This document shows, piece by piece, positions 25,203 to 34,912 of a DNA stretch of 64,000 bases. The notes beneath the pieces were generated by a model. That model saw nothing but the letters and a program-made list of their open reading frames with translations. It was not told where the DNA came from and did no database searches. Position numbers and translations under genes: made by a program. Numbering within the stretch: position 1 is the stretch's first letter; each line of letters starts with the position of its first letter. This DNA comes from Pseudocitrobacter sp913778145. Lineage in GTDB: Bacteria; Pseudomonadota; Gammaproteobacteria; Enterobacterales; Enterobacteriaceae. Where the stretch lies: NCBI GenBank assembly GCA_035726825.1, contig JALNTX010000013.1, positions 62,001-126,000 of the forward strand, in the 5' to 3' direction.

Positions 25203-27338
25203 TTACTCGCCTTGTTCCGCGGCCGGAGCTTCCGGTGCGGCGGCAGGCTGAGACTGCTCGGTTGCTTCTTTGATGCTCAGACGGATACGGCCCTGACGGT
25301 CAACTTCCAGAACCTTAACCGGTACTTCCTGATTCATCTGCAGGTAATCAGTGACTTTCTCAACGCGCTTGTCAGCGATCTGAGAAATGTGCACCAGACC
25401 TTCTTTACCGCCGCCGATGGCAACGAATGCGCCAAAGTCTACAATACGGGTCACTTTACCGTTATAGATACGACCCACTTCGATCTCTGCGGTGATCTCT
25501 TCGATACGACGGATAGCGTATTTCGCTTTCTCACCGTCGGTCGCTGCGATCTTCACAGTACCGTCATCTTCGATTTCGATGGTGGTGCCGGTTTCTTCGG
25601 TCAGGGCACGGATGACAGAACCGCCTTTACCGATAACGTCTTTGATTTTGTCCGGGCTGATCTTAATGGTGTGGATACGCGGAGCGAATTCAGAGATATC
25701 GCCGCGCGGCGCGTTGATCGCCTGTTCCATCACGCCCAGGATGTGCAGACGTGCACCTTTAGCCTGGTTCAGAGCAACCTGCATGATTTCTTTGGTGATG
25801 CCTTCAATTTTGATATCCATCTGCAGTGCAGAGATACCGTCGCGGGAACCCGCAACTTTGAAGTCCATATCGCCCAGGTGGTCTTCGTCGCCCAGGATGT
25901 CAGACAGCACAACAAAGTTGTCGCCTTCTTTCACCAGACCCATCGCGATACCCGCAACGGCGGCTTTGATCGGCACACCTGCGTCCATCAGCGCCAGAGA
26001 AGCACCACATACGGAAGCCATGGAAGAAGAACCGTTAGATTCGGTGATTTCAGAAACCACACGAACGGTGTACGGGAATTTATCCAGTTCCGGCATCACT
26101 GCCAGTACGCCACGCTTCGCCAGACGGCCATGACCGATTTCACGACGCTTCGGAGAACCGACCATACCGGTTTCACCTACGCAGTACGGAGGGAAGTTGT
26201 AGTGGAACAGGAAGTTGTCAGTACGCTCGCCCATCAGCTCGTCGAGGTTCTGCGCATCACGGGTAGTACCCAGAGTCGCAGTCACCAGCGCCTGGGTTTC
26301 ACCACGGGTGAACAGCGCGGAACCGTGGGTACGCGGCAGTACGCCAGTGCGTACGTCCAGACCACGGATCATGTCTTTTTCACGGCCATCGATACGCGGT
26401 TCGCCTGCCAGTACGCGGCTACGAACGACTTTTTTCTCGATAGCGTGCAGGATGTCGCCCAGTTCGTTTTCGTCCAGGGTTTCATCTTCAGCAACCAGGG
26501 TCGCGATGGTTTCAGATTTGATCACGTCAACCTGAGCATAGCGTTCCTGTTTGTCGGTAATGCGGTAAGCATCGCTCAGGCGCGCTTCTGCCAGGGCCGC
26601 AACACGTGCATTCAGCGCGTCGTTTACGGCTTCTGGTTGCCAATCCCAACGCGGTTTGCCGGCTTCTTTAACCAGCTCGTTGATTTCGCGGATAACAACC
26701 TGCTGCTGTTCATGGCCAAACACCACAGCGCCCAGCATCTGGTCTTCGCTCAGCAATTCAGCTTCGGATTCAACCATCAGCACAGCCGCTTCGGTACCGG
26801 CAACAACCAGGTCCAGCTTGCTTTCTTTCAGTTCGTCCTGAGTCGGGTTCAGCACGTACTGGTCATTGATGTAACCCACGCGAGCGGCGCCAATCGGGCC
26901 GTTGAACGGGATACCGGACAGAGACAGGGCTGCAGAAGCACCAATCATTGCCACGATGTCTGGGTTAACCTGCGGGTTTACGGACACTACGGTCGCGATA
27001 ACCTGAACTTCGTTCACGAAGCCTTCCGGGAACAGCGGGCGAACCGGGCGGTCAATCAGACGCGCGATCAGGGTTTCGCCTTCGCTTGGACGGCCTTCAC
27101 GACGGAAGAAGCTACCCGGGATACGACCAGCAGCGTAGGTACGCTCCTGATAGTTAACGGTCAGCGGGAAGAAGTCCTGGCCTGGTTTCGCTTTTTTCTG
27201 GCCGACAACGGTAACGAATACCGCGGTGTCATCCATGCTAACCATTACGGCGGCAGTTGCCTGACGCGCCATCATGCCGGTTTCCAGAGTTACGGTGTGT
27301 TGGCCGTACTGGAATTTACGAACGATCGGATTAAGCAA
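25203..27338 (-). CDS. pnp: Polynucleotide phosphorylase
   Basis: 711 residues, exactly the E. coli length, starting at the rare TTG at 27338 with AGGA 7 bases upstream; K-12 pnp uses the same start. Two RNase PH domains with a helical domain between them, then KH (KIKDVIGKGGSVIRAL) and S1 (EVGRIYNGKVTRIVDFGAFV). It degrades RNA 3' to 5' with phosphate and is part of the RNA degradosome; its own mRNA leader is cut by RNase III for autoregulation. The leader hairpin is visible upstream. Confidence 0.97.
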   Translation of the reverse strand: MLNPIVRKFQYGQHTVTLETGMMARQATAAVMVSMDDTAVFVTVVGQKKAKPGQDFFPLTVNYQERTYAAGRIPGSFFRREGRPSEGETLIARLIDRPVRPLFPEGFVNEVQVIATVVSVNPQVNPDIVAMIGASAALSLSGIPFNGPIGAARVGYINDQYVLNPTQDELKESKLDLVVAGTEAAVLMVESEAELLSEDQMLGAVVFGHEQQQVVIREINELVKEAGKPRWDWQPEAVNDALNARVAALAEARLSDAYRITDKQERYAQVDVIKSETIATLVAEDETLDENELGDILHAIEKKVVRSRVLAGEPRIDGREKDMIRGLDVRTGVLPRTHGSALFTRGETQALVTATLGTTRDAQNLDELMGERTDNFLFHYNFPPYCVGETGMVGSPKRREIGHGRLAKRGVLAVMPELDKFPYTVRVVSEITESNGSSSMASVCGASLALMDAGVPIKAAVAGIAMGLVKEGDNFVVLSDILGDEDHLGDMDFKVAGSRDGISALQMDIKIEGITKEIMQVALNQAKGARLHILGVMEQAINAPRGDISEFAPRIHTIKISPDKIKDVIGKGGSVIRALTEETGTTIEIEDDGTVKIAATDGEKAKYAIRRIEEITAEIEVGRIYNGKVTRIVDFGAFVAIGGGKEGLVHISQIADKRVEKVTDYLQMNQEVPVKVLEVDRQGRIRLSIKEATEQSQPAAAPEAPAAEQGE

Positions 27339-27400
27339 AATTCTATCCTTTCTTATTAAGTGGCAGCACACCCTCAGGCGTGCCGACATTGGAACCCGAT

Positions 27401-27486
27401 CTTCTTTGCATCCTCGCGACTAATGACAACCCTAACCCTTCATGGGTGAAGCCTCTCATTAGCCGCGCGAACCTCTGCAATGAAGA
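27401..27486 (-). promoter_or_regulatory. pnp leader hairpin (RNase III / PNPase autoregulation site)
   Basis: Arms 27401-27425 and 27456-27486 pair over most of their length (for example TAATGA with TCATTA, TGCA with TGCA), enclosing a small ACCC-TTCAT-GGGT hairpin. This matches the stem-loop in the E. coli pnp leader that RNase III cleaves before PNPase degrades the leader duplex. Together with the rest of 27339-27640 it explains the long non-coding stretch between pnp and rpsO. Confidence 0.75.
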
Positions 27487-27489
27487 ACA

Positions 27490-27664
27490 TGTACAACAAC
27501 AATACATTATACCCGTTATCTTTCAAAATACCGCTGCGTTAGCAATGTGCGTTGTAAATTCATTTACGTGGCACTGAGACTTTCGCTAAAGCGCTATTTT
27601 TTTCGGGTACATTTTCGCTTAAATAGCTGACATCTGGTGGAAAAAAGGGGCCATAAAGGCCCCT
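27490..27664 (+). ncRNA. sraG: Possible SraG small RNA (antisense side of the pnp-rpsO spacer)
   Basis: In E. coli the sRNA SraG is encoded in the pnp-rpsO spacer on the strand opposite to pnp. The spacer here has the same position and size and ends in a bidirectional GC-rich hairpin. I cannot place its ends or promoter from the sequence; boundaries are approximate. Confidence 0.35.
27641..27664 (-). terminator. rpsO terminator
   Basis: Stem GGGGCC/GGCCCC (27647-27652 with 27658-27663) followed in minus-strand sense by six U. Known in E. coli as the partial terminator between rpsO and pnp. Confidence 0.85.
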
Positions 27665-27684
27665 CTTTCTGAAACTCGCCAGAA

Positions 27685-27954
27685 TTAGCGACGCAGACCC
27701 AGACGCTCGATCAGCGCGGTGTAGCGTGCAACATCTTTACGTTTCAGGTAGTCCAGCAGTTTACGACGCTGAGAAACCATGCGCAGCAGACCACGACGGC
27801 TGTGGTGATCTTTTTTGTGCTCTGCAAAGTGACCCTGCAGGTGGTTGATCTGTGCAGTCAGCAGAGCAACCTGAACTTCGGTAGAACCGCTGTCGTTCGC
27901 ATCGCGACCGAACTCAGAAACGATTTGTGCTTTAGCTTCAACGCTTAGAGACAT
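27685..27954 (-). CDS. rpsO: 30S ribosomal protein S15
   Basis: 89 residues, E. coli length, with the S15 signature (DHHSRRGLLRMVSQRRKLL). Binds 16S rRNA early in 30S assembly and represses its own translation through a leader pseudoknot. The ATG at 27954 gives MSLSVEAKAQ; a four-residue upstream in-frame extension is unlikely. Confidence 0.97.
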   Translation of the reverse strand: MSLSVEAKAQIVSEFGRDANDSGSTEVQVALLTAQINHLQGHFAEHKKDHHSRRGLLRMVSQRRKLLDYLKRKDVARYTALIERLGLRR

Positions 27955-28104
27955 TTTGAACTCCAAATTTAAAAGAATGAAAGGGTGCCGATCTCTAATT
28001 CAGCAGCCCTGAGATAACGCTTGCCAATTGTTAAACAATTACGCAGGCGTTAAGCCGCAACATTCTACTCGCAGCGGCCTGTTATCGCAAGAGAGGCAAT
28101 TGCC

Positions 28105-29049
28105 TCACTCGGGGTATTCGACCACCAGGCGACGCGGGGCAACGCGGCCTTCATCGTCGATTTCCGCCATGCCGATAAATTTCGCGTCGTCGCCTTCCGT
28201 GACGCGAACCAACCCGCTGGCTGGCGCCTGAGAGGCTCGCACCGGCTGGCCATTTTTAAAATACGCCGCAACGACAGAAGGAATATTAACGACCGGGAAG
28301 TCCGACGCCGGGCTGTCCATTGGCATCAGCAGCGGGTCCAGCAGCTGCGCGGCAGGAATACCCTGCTGTTCAGCCTGCTCCACATACTCACGCAGTTGTT
28401 CAAGCGTCACCATCCGCTCAACCGGGTATTTACTCACCGCCAGACGACGCAGGAAAATCACGTGCGCGCCGCAGCCGAGCTTTTCGCCCAGGTCATCAAT
28501 GATGGTGCGAATGTAGGTGCCTTTCGAACAGTGAATTTCCAGCTCCAGTTCATTGCCTTCATGGCGAATAAACAGCAGCTCGTACACGGTGATCGGGCGC
28601 GCTTCACGCGGCACTTCAATACCCTGTCGGGCATATTCGTAGAGTTTTTTGCCCTGATACTTCAGCGCCGAATACATGGACGGCACCTGCTGGGTGTCGC
28701 CACGAAAACTCTCCAGCGCCTCAGCCAGCTGCGCATCGGTGAAGGTCACCGGGCGTTCTTCGACAATCTGACCATCGGCATCGGACGTATCGGTACGTTG
28801 ACCCAAACGTGCAATGACGCGATAACGCTTGTCGGAATCCAGCAGATACTGGGAAAACTTGGTGGCTTCACCCAGACAAATCGGCAGCATGCCGGTCGCC
28901 AGCGGATCCAGCGCCCCGGTATGCCCGGCGCGGTTCGCGTTATAAAGGCGTTTTACTTTTTGCAGCACATCATTGCTGGATGCACCCTGTGGTTTATCCA
29001 GCAACAATACGCCGTGGATATCACGACCGCGACGACGAGGACGACTCAT
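28105..29049 (-). CDS. truB: tRNA pseudouridine55 synthase
   Basis: 314 residues, E. coli length. Catalytic motif GHTGALDPLATGMLPI with the nucleophilic Asp. It converts U55 of the T-loop of all tRNAs to pseudouridine and also acts as a tRNA chaperone. The start touches the stop of rbfA (1-base overlap). Confidence 0.97.
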   Translation of the reverse strand: MSRPRRRGRDIHGVLLLDKPQGASSNDVLQKVKRLYNANRAGHTGALDPLATGMLPICLGEATKFSQYLLDSDKRYRVIARLGQRTDTSDADGQIVEERPVTFTDAQLAEALESFRGDTQQVPSMYSALKYQGKKLYEYARQGIEVPREARPITVYELLFIRHEGNELELEIHCSKGTYIRTIIDDLGEKLGCGAHVIFLRRLAVSKYPVERMVTLEQLREYVEQAEQQGIPAAQLLDPLLMPMDSPASDFPVVNIPSVVAAYFKNGQPVRASQAPASGLVRVTEGDDAKFIGMAEIDDEGRVAPRRLVVEYPE

Positions 29050-29450
29050 CAGTCCTCCTTGCTGTCGTCCGGGTTCACACGACGTTCTTCGTCATGTTTC
29101 ACCACGTTAGTCACCAGGTTGGACATACGCATACCTTCTACTAATGAGTTGTCATAGAAGAAGGTCAGTTCCGGCACGATACGCAGGCGCATAGCTTTAC
29201 CCAGCAGCGAGCGGATGAAGCCAGATGCTTCCTGTAACGCTTTGATGCCTGCTTTTACGGCAGCTTCATCTTTGTCGTTCAGGAAGGTAACGAACACTTT
29301 GGCATAGGCCAGGTCACGAGACATTTCCACACCGGAAACGGTGGTCATCATGCCCAGACGCGGGTCTTTAATTTCGCGTTGCAGGATGAGTGCGATCTCT
29401 TTTTGCATCTCCTGACCCACACGCTGCGGGCGACCAAATTCTTTCGCCAT
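29049..29450 (-). CDS. rbfA: 30S ribosome-binding factor A
   Basis: 133 residues, E. coli length, KH-like fold. Needed for late 16S 5'-end maturation and cold adaptation. The ATG at 29450 (MAKEFGRPQRVGQEMQ) matches the family; ten upstream in-frame codons do not. Confidence 0.96.
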   Translation of the reverse strand: MAKEFGRPQRVGQEMQKEIALILQREIKDPRLGMMTTVSGVEMSRDLAYAKVFVTFLNDKDEAAVKAGIKALQEASGFIRSLLGKAMRLRIVPELTFFYDNSLVEGMRMSNLVTNVVKHDEERRVNPDDSKED

Positions 29451-29465
29451 AATAAATTCTCCAGA

Positions 29466-29490
29466 CAAAAAAGGGGCCAAAAGCCCCTTT
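29466..29490 (-). terminator. Intrinsic terminator-like hairpin between infB and rbfA
   Basis: AAAAGGGGC/GCCCCTTTT stem, followed in minus-strand sense by a run of U from 29467-29472. With the REP pair next to it, it may partly attenuate the downstream rbfA-truB-rpsO genes. Confidence 0.65.
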
Positions 29491-29525
29491 TAAAATTAAT
29501 CTCAGGTGGAAAGGGCTGTTCACGT

Positions 29526-29600
29526 AGGCCTGATAAAACGCGCGAGCGTCGCATCAGGCAACGGCTGCCGGATGCGGCGTGACGCCTTATCCGGCCTACA
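29526..29600. repeat. REP pair between infB and rbfA
   Basis: Two facing REP units, TAGGCCTGATAAAACGCG...GCGTCGCATCAGGC and GCCGGATGCGGCG...GACGCCTTATCCGGC, inside the operon. Confidence 0.85.
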
Positions 29601-29611
29601 CCCAACCAACC

Positions 29612-32299
29612 TTAGGCAATCGTACGCTGAATTTCGATGATCTCGAACACTTCGATCATATCGCCAACGCGAACGTCGTTGTAGTTCTTCACGCCGATAC
29701 CACATTCCATGCCGTTACGGACTTCGTTAACGTCATCTTTGAAGCGGCGCAGGGATTCCAGCTCGCCTTCATAGATAACCACGTTGTCACGCAGAACGCG
29801 GATTGGGTTGTGACGCTTGATGATACCTTCGGTAACCATACAGCCCGCGATCGCACCGAATTTCGGTGATTTGAACACGTCACGTACTTCAGCCAGACCG
29901 ATGATCTGCTGTTTCAGTTCCGGAGACAGCATACCGCTCATCGCTGCTTTCACTTCGTCGATCAGGTTATAGATGACGGAGTAGTAACGCAGATCCAGGC
30001 TTTCTGCTTCGATCACGCGGCGCGCAGAGGCATCAGCACGGACGTTGAAGCCAACCAGGATGGCGTTGGAAGCCGCAGCAAGCGTGGCGTCGGTTTCGGT
30101 GATACCACCTACGCCAGAACCGATGATCTTCACTTTCACTTCGTCGGTAGACAGTTTCAGCAAGGAATCGGAAATCGCTTCTACAGAACCCTGTACGTCA
30201 GCCTTCAGCACGATGTTCACTTCGTGAACTTCGCCTTCGGTCATGTTGGCGAACATGTTCTCGAGTTTAGATTTCTGCTGACGAGCCAGTTTAACTTCGC
30301 GGAATTTGCCCTGACGATACAGTGCAACTTCACGCGCTTTCTTCTCGTCACGCACAACGGTCACTTCATCACCGGCAGCCGGAACACCGGACAGACCGAG
30401 GATTTCCACCGGAATGGACGGACCTGCTTCCAGCACTTCCTGACCCAGTTCGTTACGCATCGCACGAACACGGCCATATTCGAAGCCACACAGAACGATG
30501 TCGCCCTTGTGCAGAGTACCTTCGCGTACCAGAACGGTAGCAACCGGACCACGACCTTTATCCAGGAAGGATTCGATAACCGCGCCGCTCGCCATACCTT
30601 TACGAACCGCTTTCAGTTCCAGAACTTCAGCCTGCAGCAGGATAGCGTTCAGCAGGTCATCAATACCGGTACCTGCTTTCGCAGAAACTGGGATGAACTG
30701 TGCTTCGCCGCCCCACTCTTCCGGCATAACGCCGTACTGGGAGAGTTCGTTCTTAACGCGATCGAGGTCAGCTTCTGGCTTATCGATTTTGTTCACCGCA
30801 ACAACCAGCGGAACCTGCGCCGCTTTCGCGTGCTGGATAGCTTCGATGGTCTGCGGCATCACGCCGTCGTCTGCTGCCACAACCAGAACCACGATATCCG
30901 TTGCCTGCGCACCACGAGCACGCATAGAGGTAAACGCGGCGTGGCCCGGGGTGTCCAGGAAGGTGATCATGCCGTTGTCGGTCTGAACGTGGTATGCACC
31001 GATGTGCTGGGTAATACCACCCGCTTCGCCAGAGGCCACTTTCGTTGAACGAATGTAGTCCAGCAGAGAGGTTTTACCGTGGTCAACGTGACCCATGATG
31101 GTCACAACCGGCGCGCGCGGTTCAGCCGCAGCACCCGTATCACGGTCGCTCATTACCGCTTCTTCCAGCTCGTTTTCACGACGCAGGATAACTTTGTGGC
31201 CCATCTCTTCGGCAACCAGCTGTGCGGTTTCCTGGTCGATGACCTGGTTGATGGTCGCCATGGCGCCCAGCTTCATCATCGCTTTGATGACCTGAGAACC
31301 TTTAACGGCCATTTTGTTAGCCAGTTCGCCAACGGTGATGGTTTCGCCGATCACAACGTCACGGTTAACGGCCTGCGCTGGCTTCTGGAAGCCCTGCTGC
31401 AGTGCGGAACCTTTACGCTGTTTTCCGCCTTTACCGCCACGAACGGCCGCACGGGCTTCTTCGCGGTCAGCTTTGGATTCAGCGTGTTTGTTGCCTTTTT
31501 TCGCCGGACGCGCCGCTTTCGCGTTACGACCACGGCCACGACCACCTTCAACTTCACGATCGTTTTCATCTTCAGCCTGACGAGCATGCTGAGAAGTGGT
31601 GACGTGATAATCGCTGGTATCTTCAGTCGGCTCAGTGTTATTCACACCGTTTTTCTCGTTTTCTTCTGCCATGCGGCGGGCTTCTTCCGCAACGCGGCGC
31701 GCTTCTTCTTCAAGCTTGCGGCGTGCTTCTTCTTCCGCTTTGCGCTTCAGCTCTGCAGCTTCACTTTCACGGCGGGCTTTCTCAGCCTGGGCAGTTTTAG
31801 TCATATCGTCTTGTTGATTGCTCACTTTGTCTTTTTCCGCAGCTTCACGTTTCGCTTTATCAGCGGCTTCACGTTTCGCTTGTTCCGCGGCCTCACGTTC
31901 AGCTTTCTGTTGCGCCTCGCGCTTCGCTGCTTCTTCAGCTTCACGACGGGCTTGCTCTTCCGCTTCACGCTGCGCCTGCTCTTCCGCGGCCAGGCGTTCA
32001 GCCTCTTGCGGATCGCGTTTCACAAAGGTGCGTGTCTTGCGGACTTCAATTTGCACCGACTTACTTTTACCACCGGTACCTGGGATATTGAGCGTGCTGC
32101 GCGTTTTGCGCTGCAGAGTCAATTTGTCCGGCGCAGAACCGTTTTCACGGTTCAGGTGCGCCAGTAAAGTTTGTTTCTCTTGTGCGGACACAGAGTCATC
32201 AGCAGACTTCGGGATACCAGCGTCAGCAAATTGCTGTACCAGGCGATCCACCGAGGTCTGTATCTCTGCGGCCAGCGTTTTTACGGTTACATCTGTCAT
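29612..32299 (-). CDS. infB: Translation initiation factor IF-2
   Basis: 895 residues (E. coli 890). N-terminal domain, then a long charged Ala/Glu/Arg coiled region (about 105-220), then the GTPase domain with GHVDHGKTS, DTPGHAAF and NKIDK, followed by domains binding fMet-tRNA. It positions initiator tRNA on the 30S subunit. Fittingly, initiator tRNA metY heads the same operon. E. coli makes shorter IF2 forms from internal starts; I have not resolved these here. Confidence 0.97.
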   Translation of the reverse strand: MTDVTVKTLAAEIQTSVDRLVQQFADAGIPKSADDSVSAQEKQTLLAHLNRENGSAPDKLTLQRKTRSTLNIPGTGGKSKSVQIEVRKTRTFVKRDPQEAERLAAEEQAQREAEEQARREAEEAAKREAQQKAEREAAEQAKREAADKAKREAAEKDKVSNQQDDMTKTAQAEKARRESEAAELKRKAEEEARRKLEEEARRVAEEARRMAEENEKNGVNNTEPTEDTSDYHVTTSQHARQAEDENDREVEGGRGRGRNAKAARPAKKGNKHAESKADREEARAAVRGGKGGKQRKGSALQQGFQKPAQAVNRDVVIGETITVGELANKMAVKGSQVIKAMMKLGAMATINQVIDQETAQLVAEEMGHKVILRRENELEEAVMSDRDTGAAAEPRAPVVTIMGHVDHGKTSLLDYIRSTKVASGEAGGITQHIGAYHVQTDNGMITFLDTPGHAAFTSMRARGAQATDIVVLVVAADDGVMPQTIEAIQHAKAAQVPLVVAVNKIDKPEADLDRVKNELSQYGVMPEEWGGEAQFIPVSAKAGTGIDDLLNAILLQAEVLELKAVRKGMASGAVIESFLDKGRGPVATVLVREGTLHKGDIVLCGFEYGRVRAMRNELGQEVLEAGPSIPVEILGLSGVPAAGDEVTVVRDEKKAREVALYRQGKFREVKLARQQKSKLENMFANMTEGEVHEVNIVLKADVQGSVEAISDSLLKLSTDEVKVKIIGSGVGGITETDATLAAASNAILVGFNVRADASARRVIEAESLDLRYYSVIYNLIDEVKAAMSGMLSPELKQQIIGLAEVRDVFKSPKFGAIAGCMVTEGIIKRHNPIRVLRDNVVIYEGELESLRRFKDDVNEVRNGMECGIGVKNYNDVRVGDMIEVFEIIEIQRTIA

Positions 32300-32323
32300 G
32301 CTGTTCCTTCCTGCTACAGTTTA

Positions 32324-33811
32324 TTACGCTTCGTCGCCGAACCAGCAAATATTACGGGCGGCCATGATGAGCTCGCCGGCTTTCTCGTCAGTTAAACCTT
32401 CGATATCAGCCAGGTCATCAACGCCTTGTTCAGCGAGATCTTCCAGCGTACAAACACCACGAGCTGCCAGTTTGAATGCCATTGCGCGATCCAGCCCTTC
32501 AAGGTTGAGCAGATCGTCAGCCGGTTTGTTATCACCGAGGCTTTCTTCCTGGGCCAGTGCCAGAGTGGTCAGTGCGTTTTTAGCACGTTCGCGCAGTGCC
32601 TCAACGGTGTCTTCATCAAGGCCGTCGATTTCCAGCAGTTCTTTCATTGGCACGTAGGCCAGTTCTTCCAGCGTGGAGAAGCCTTCTTCAACCAGCACTG
32701 TCGCGAAATCTTCATCAATATCGAGATATTTGGTGAAGGTATCGATCGCTGCGTGCGCTTCAGCCTGATGCTTCGCCTGCAGGTCATCAACGGTCATGAC
32801 GTTGAGTTCCCAGCCGCTCAGCTGCGAGGCCAGACGGACGTTCTGACCATTACGGCCAATCGCCTGCGCCAGGTTGCCCGCTTCAACAGCGATATCCATA
32901 GTGTGTTTATCTTCGTCGACCACGATAGACGCGACATCCGCCGGCGCCATTGCGTTGATCACGAACTGCGCCGGGTTATCGTCCCACAGAACGATGTCGA
33001 TACGCTCGCCGCCCAGTTCCGTCGAAACGGCCTGAACACGCGCACCGCGCATACCCACGCAAGCACCCACCGGATCGATACGCTTATCGTTGGTTTTCAC
33101 GGCGATTTTCGCACGAGAACCTGGATCGCGAGCGGCTGCTTTGATTTCAATAACTTCTTCGCCAATTTCTGGCACTTCAATGCGGAACAGTTCGATCAGC
33201 ATTTCCGGCTTGGAGCGGGTGACGAACAGCTGCGCGCCACGCGCTTCCGGACGTACGGAATAAAGTACACCACGGATACGGTCGCCTGGACGGAAGTTTT
33301 CACGCGGCAGCATATCTTCACGCAGGATAACGGCTTCAGCATTGTTGCCGAGATCCAAAGAGATGTTGTCACGGTTCACTTTCTTCACCACGCCGGTGAT
33401 GATTTCACCTTCGTGCTCGCGGAACTGGTCAACGACCATTGCGCGTTCAGCTTCGCGAACTTTCTGGACGATAACCTGTTTTGCCGTTTGGGTAGTGATA
33501 CGGTCGAAGGTCACAGATTCAATCTGGTCTTCAACGTAGTCACCCACATTCAGGCTTTCGTCTTCGAAGCGTGCTGCTTCCAGGGTAATTTCTTTCGTCG
33601 GCTGCGTGACTTCTTCGACAATCACCCAACGACGGAATGTATCGAAATCGCCGCTCTTACGATCGATCTCTACGCGAACGTCGATTTCTTGTTCGTATTT
33701 TTTCTTGGTAGCCGTTGCCAGCGCGCTTTCCAGCGCTTCGAAAATCTTCTCACGCGGCAGCGCTTTCTCATTGGAGACGGCTTCAACAACAGCCAAAATT
33801 TCTTTGTTCAT
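32324..33811 (-). CDS. nusA: Transcription termination/antitermination factor NusA
   Basis: 495 residues, E. coli length. N-terminal RNAP-binding domain, S1 (about 135-200), two KH domains (VGACVGMRGARVQAV; AIGRNGQNVRLA) and two C-terminal acidic repeats. It modulates pausing, termination and rRNA antitermination, and regulates this operon in E. coli. Confidence 0.97.
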   Translation of the reverse strand: MNKEILAVVEAVSNEKALPREKIFEALESALATATKKKYEQEIDVRVEIDRKSGDFDTFRRWVIVEEVTQPTKEITLEAARFEDESLNVGDYVEDQIESVTFDRITTQTAKQVIVQKVREAERAMVVDQFREHEGEIITGVVKKVNRDNISLDLGNNAEAVILREDMLPRENFRPGDRIRGVLYSVRPEARGAQLFVTRSKPEMLIELFRIEVPEIGEEVIEIKAAARDPGSRAKIAVKTNDKRIDPVGACVGMRGARVQAVSTELGGERIDIVLWDDNPAQFVINAMAPADVASIVVDEDKHTMDIAVEAGNLAQAIGRNGQNVRLASQLSGWELNVMTVDDLQAKHQAEAHAAIDTFTKYLDIDEDFATVLVEEGFSTLEELAYVPMKELLEIDGLDEDTVEALRERAKNALTTLALAQEESLGDNKPADDLLNLEGLDRAMAFKLAARGVCTLEDLAEQGVDDLADIEGLTDEKAGELIMAARNICWFGDEA

Positions 33812-33838
33812 CGGGGCCTTTCACCTCAATCCAGACTG

Positions 33839-34291
33839 TTAAAAGTGGGGAACCAGGTTCGCCTTCTGGATGTTACTCAGCGCGAACACTTCATCTTTGC
33901 CTTCGACTGTCACAGTGATCATTTCACCGTCTACCGCTTTGATAATGCCCTGCCATTTACGACGGTTCTGAACCGCCATGCGCAGGACCAGCGTCACCTC
34001 TTCACCCAGGAAACGCGTGTAGTGTTCCGCGGTGAACATAGGACGATCGAGGCCCGGAGAGGAAACTTCCAGGTTGTAAGCCACAGTAATCGGATCTTCT
34101 ACATCCATTACCGCGCTTACCTGGTGGCTCACATCAGCACAATCATCAACATTGATGCCATCTTCACTATCAATATAGATGCGCAGTGTGGATGTGCGAC
34201 CGCGAATAAATTCGATGCCGACCAGTTCGTAGCCCAGGGCTTCAACTGGTGCCGTAATCATCTCTGTTAATTTTTGCTCTAATGTGGACAA
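33839..34291 (-). CDS. rimP: Ribosome maturation factor RimP
   Basis: 150 residues if read from the TTG at 34291, which gives STLEQKLTEM after the start as in E. coli. In-frame GTG (34297) and TTG (34303) alternatives add only 2-4 residues. A G-rich ribosome site precedes them. Required for 30S maturation. Confidence 0.95.
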   Translation of the reverse strand: MSTLEQKLTEMITAPVEALGYELVGIEFIRGRTSTLRIYIDSEDGINVDDCADVSHQVSAVMDVEDPITVAYNLEVSSPGLDRPMFTAEHYTRFLGEEVTLVLRMAVQNRRKWQGIIKAVDGEMITVTVEGKDEVFALSNIQKANLVPHF

Positions 34292-34348
34292 ACCCACCCC
34301 CAAGACATAAAAAAAGGGCGTAAAGCCCAGTTATTCTGTAGTCAGATA

Positions 34349-34374
34349 ACAAAAAACCCCGATAAATCGGGGCT
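34349..34374 (-). terminator. Terminator between metY and rimP
   Basis: Stem CCCCGAT/ATCGGGG (34357-34363 with 34366-34372) with six U following in minus-strand sense. Read-through into rimP-nusA is expected, as in E. coli. Confidence 0.85.
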
Positions 34375-34498
34375 TTAGATAACTGAACCCTATAGCCGCA
34401 ACTGCGGCCTGGAGAACCTTCCGAAAGAATTTTTTTCAAATCCAGCTACGAAGGCCTAAGTCTTCACAGTATATTTGAAAAAGAACTCTAAGGGAAAG

Positions 34499-34575
<77 letters not shown>

Positions 34576-34666
34576 CCTGAAACGTGGCAAATTTTACGCG
34601 TTTTGAGTAAAAAATGCAAATAATGCTGGGATTTGGTACCGAGGACGGGACGTAAAATCGGCCTGT

Positions 34667-34696
34667 AGTATAAGGAAGAAAGTAACATCTTGTCAA
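34667..34696 (-). promoter_or_regulatory. metY/nusA operon promoter
   Basis: On the minus strand TTGACA (34691-34696), an 18-bp spacer and TATACT (34667-34672), about 90 bp upstream of metY. A very strong sigma70 match. The rest of the 34576-34912 spacer holds only this and the argG control region. Confidence 0.8.
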
Positions 34697-34821
34697 CCTC
34701 ACATTCTATGCAGCGGACAAGCATTATTGCTGGCAGTAATGTGTCGCGAGCGACACGCCGAAGCGATAAGGATTTTTCACTGAAAATCGCACGAAGCACT
34801 TCCGGTATTGCGCAAAAGATG

Positions 34822-34860
34822 ATTAAATGAAAACTCATTTATTTTGCATAAAAATTCACT
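34822..34860 (+). promoter_or_regulatory. Tandem ArgR boxes upstream of argG
   Basis: The ARG-box core TGNATWWWWATNCA is matched perfectly at 34845-34858. A second, degenerate box (11 of 14 core positions) lies at 34824-34837, giving the 3-bp spacing between 18-bp boxes typical of ArgR hexamer binding. They are 53-90 bases upstream of the argG start. Confidence 0.75.
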
Positions 34861-34912
34861 GAGAGCGAAAAAGCGTTTTCTCCATCAGTCTATCAAAGCA
34901 GGGTTTTACTTT

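Noticed and set aside
25212..27359. 715-codon open frame antisense to pnp, and similar long ones antisense to deaD, infB, nusA and ftsH
   Set aside because: They are shadows of highly codon-biased genes on the other strand; composition (His, Arg, Phe, Gln rich) is not protein-like and no family motif is visible.
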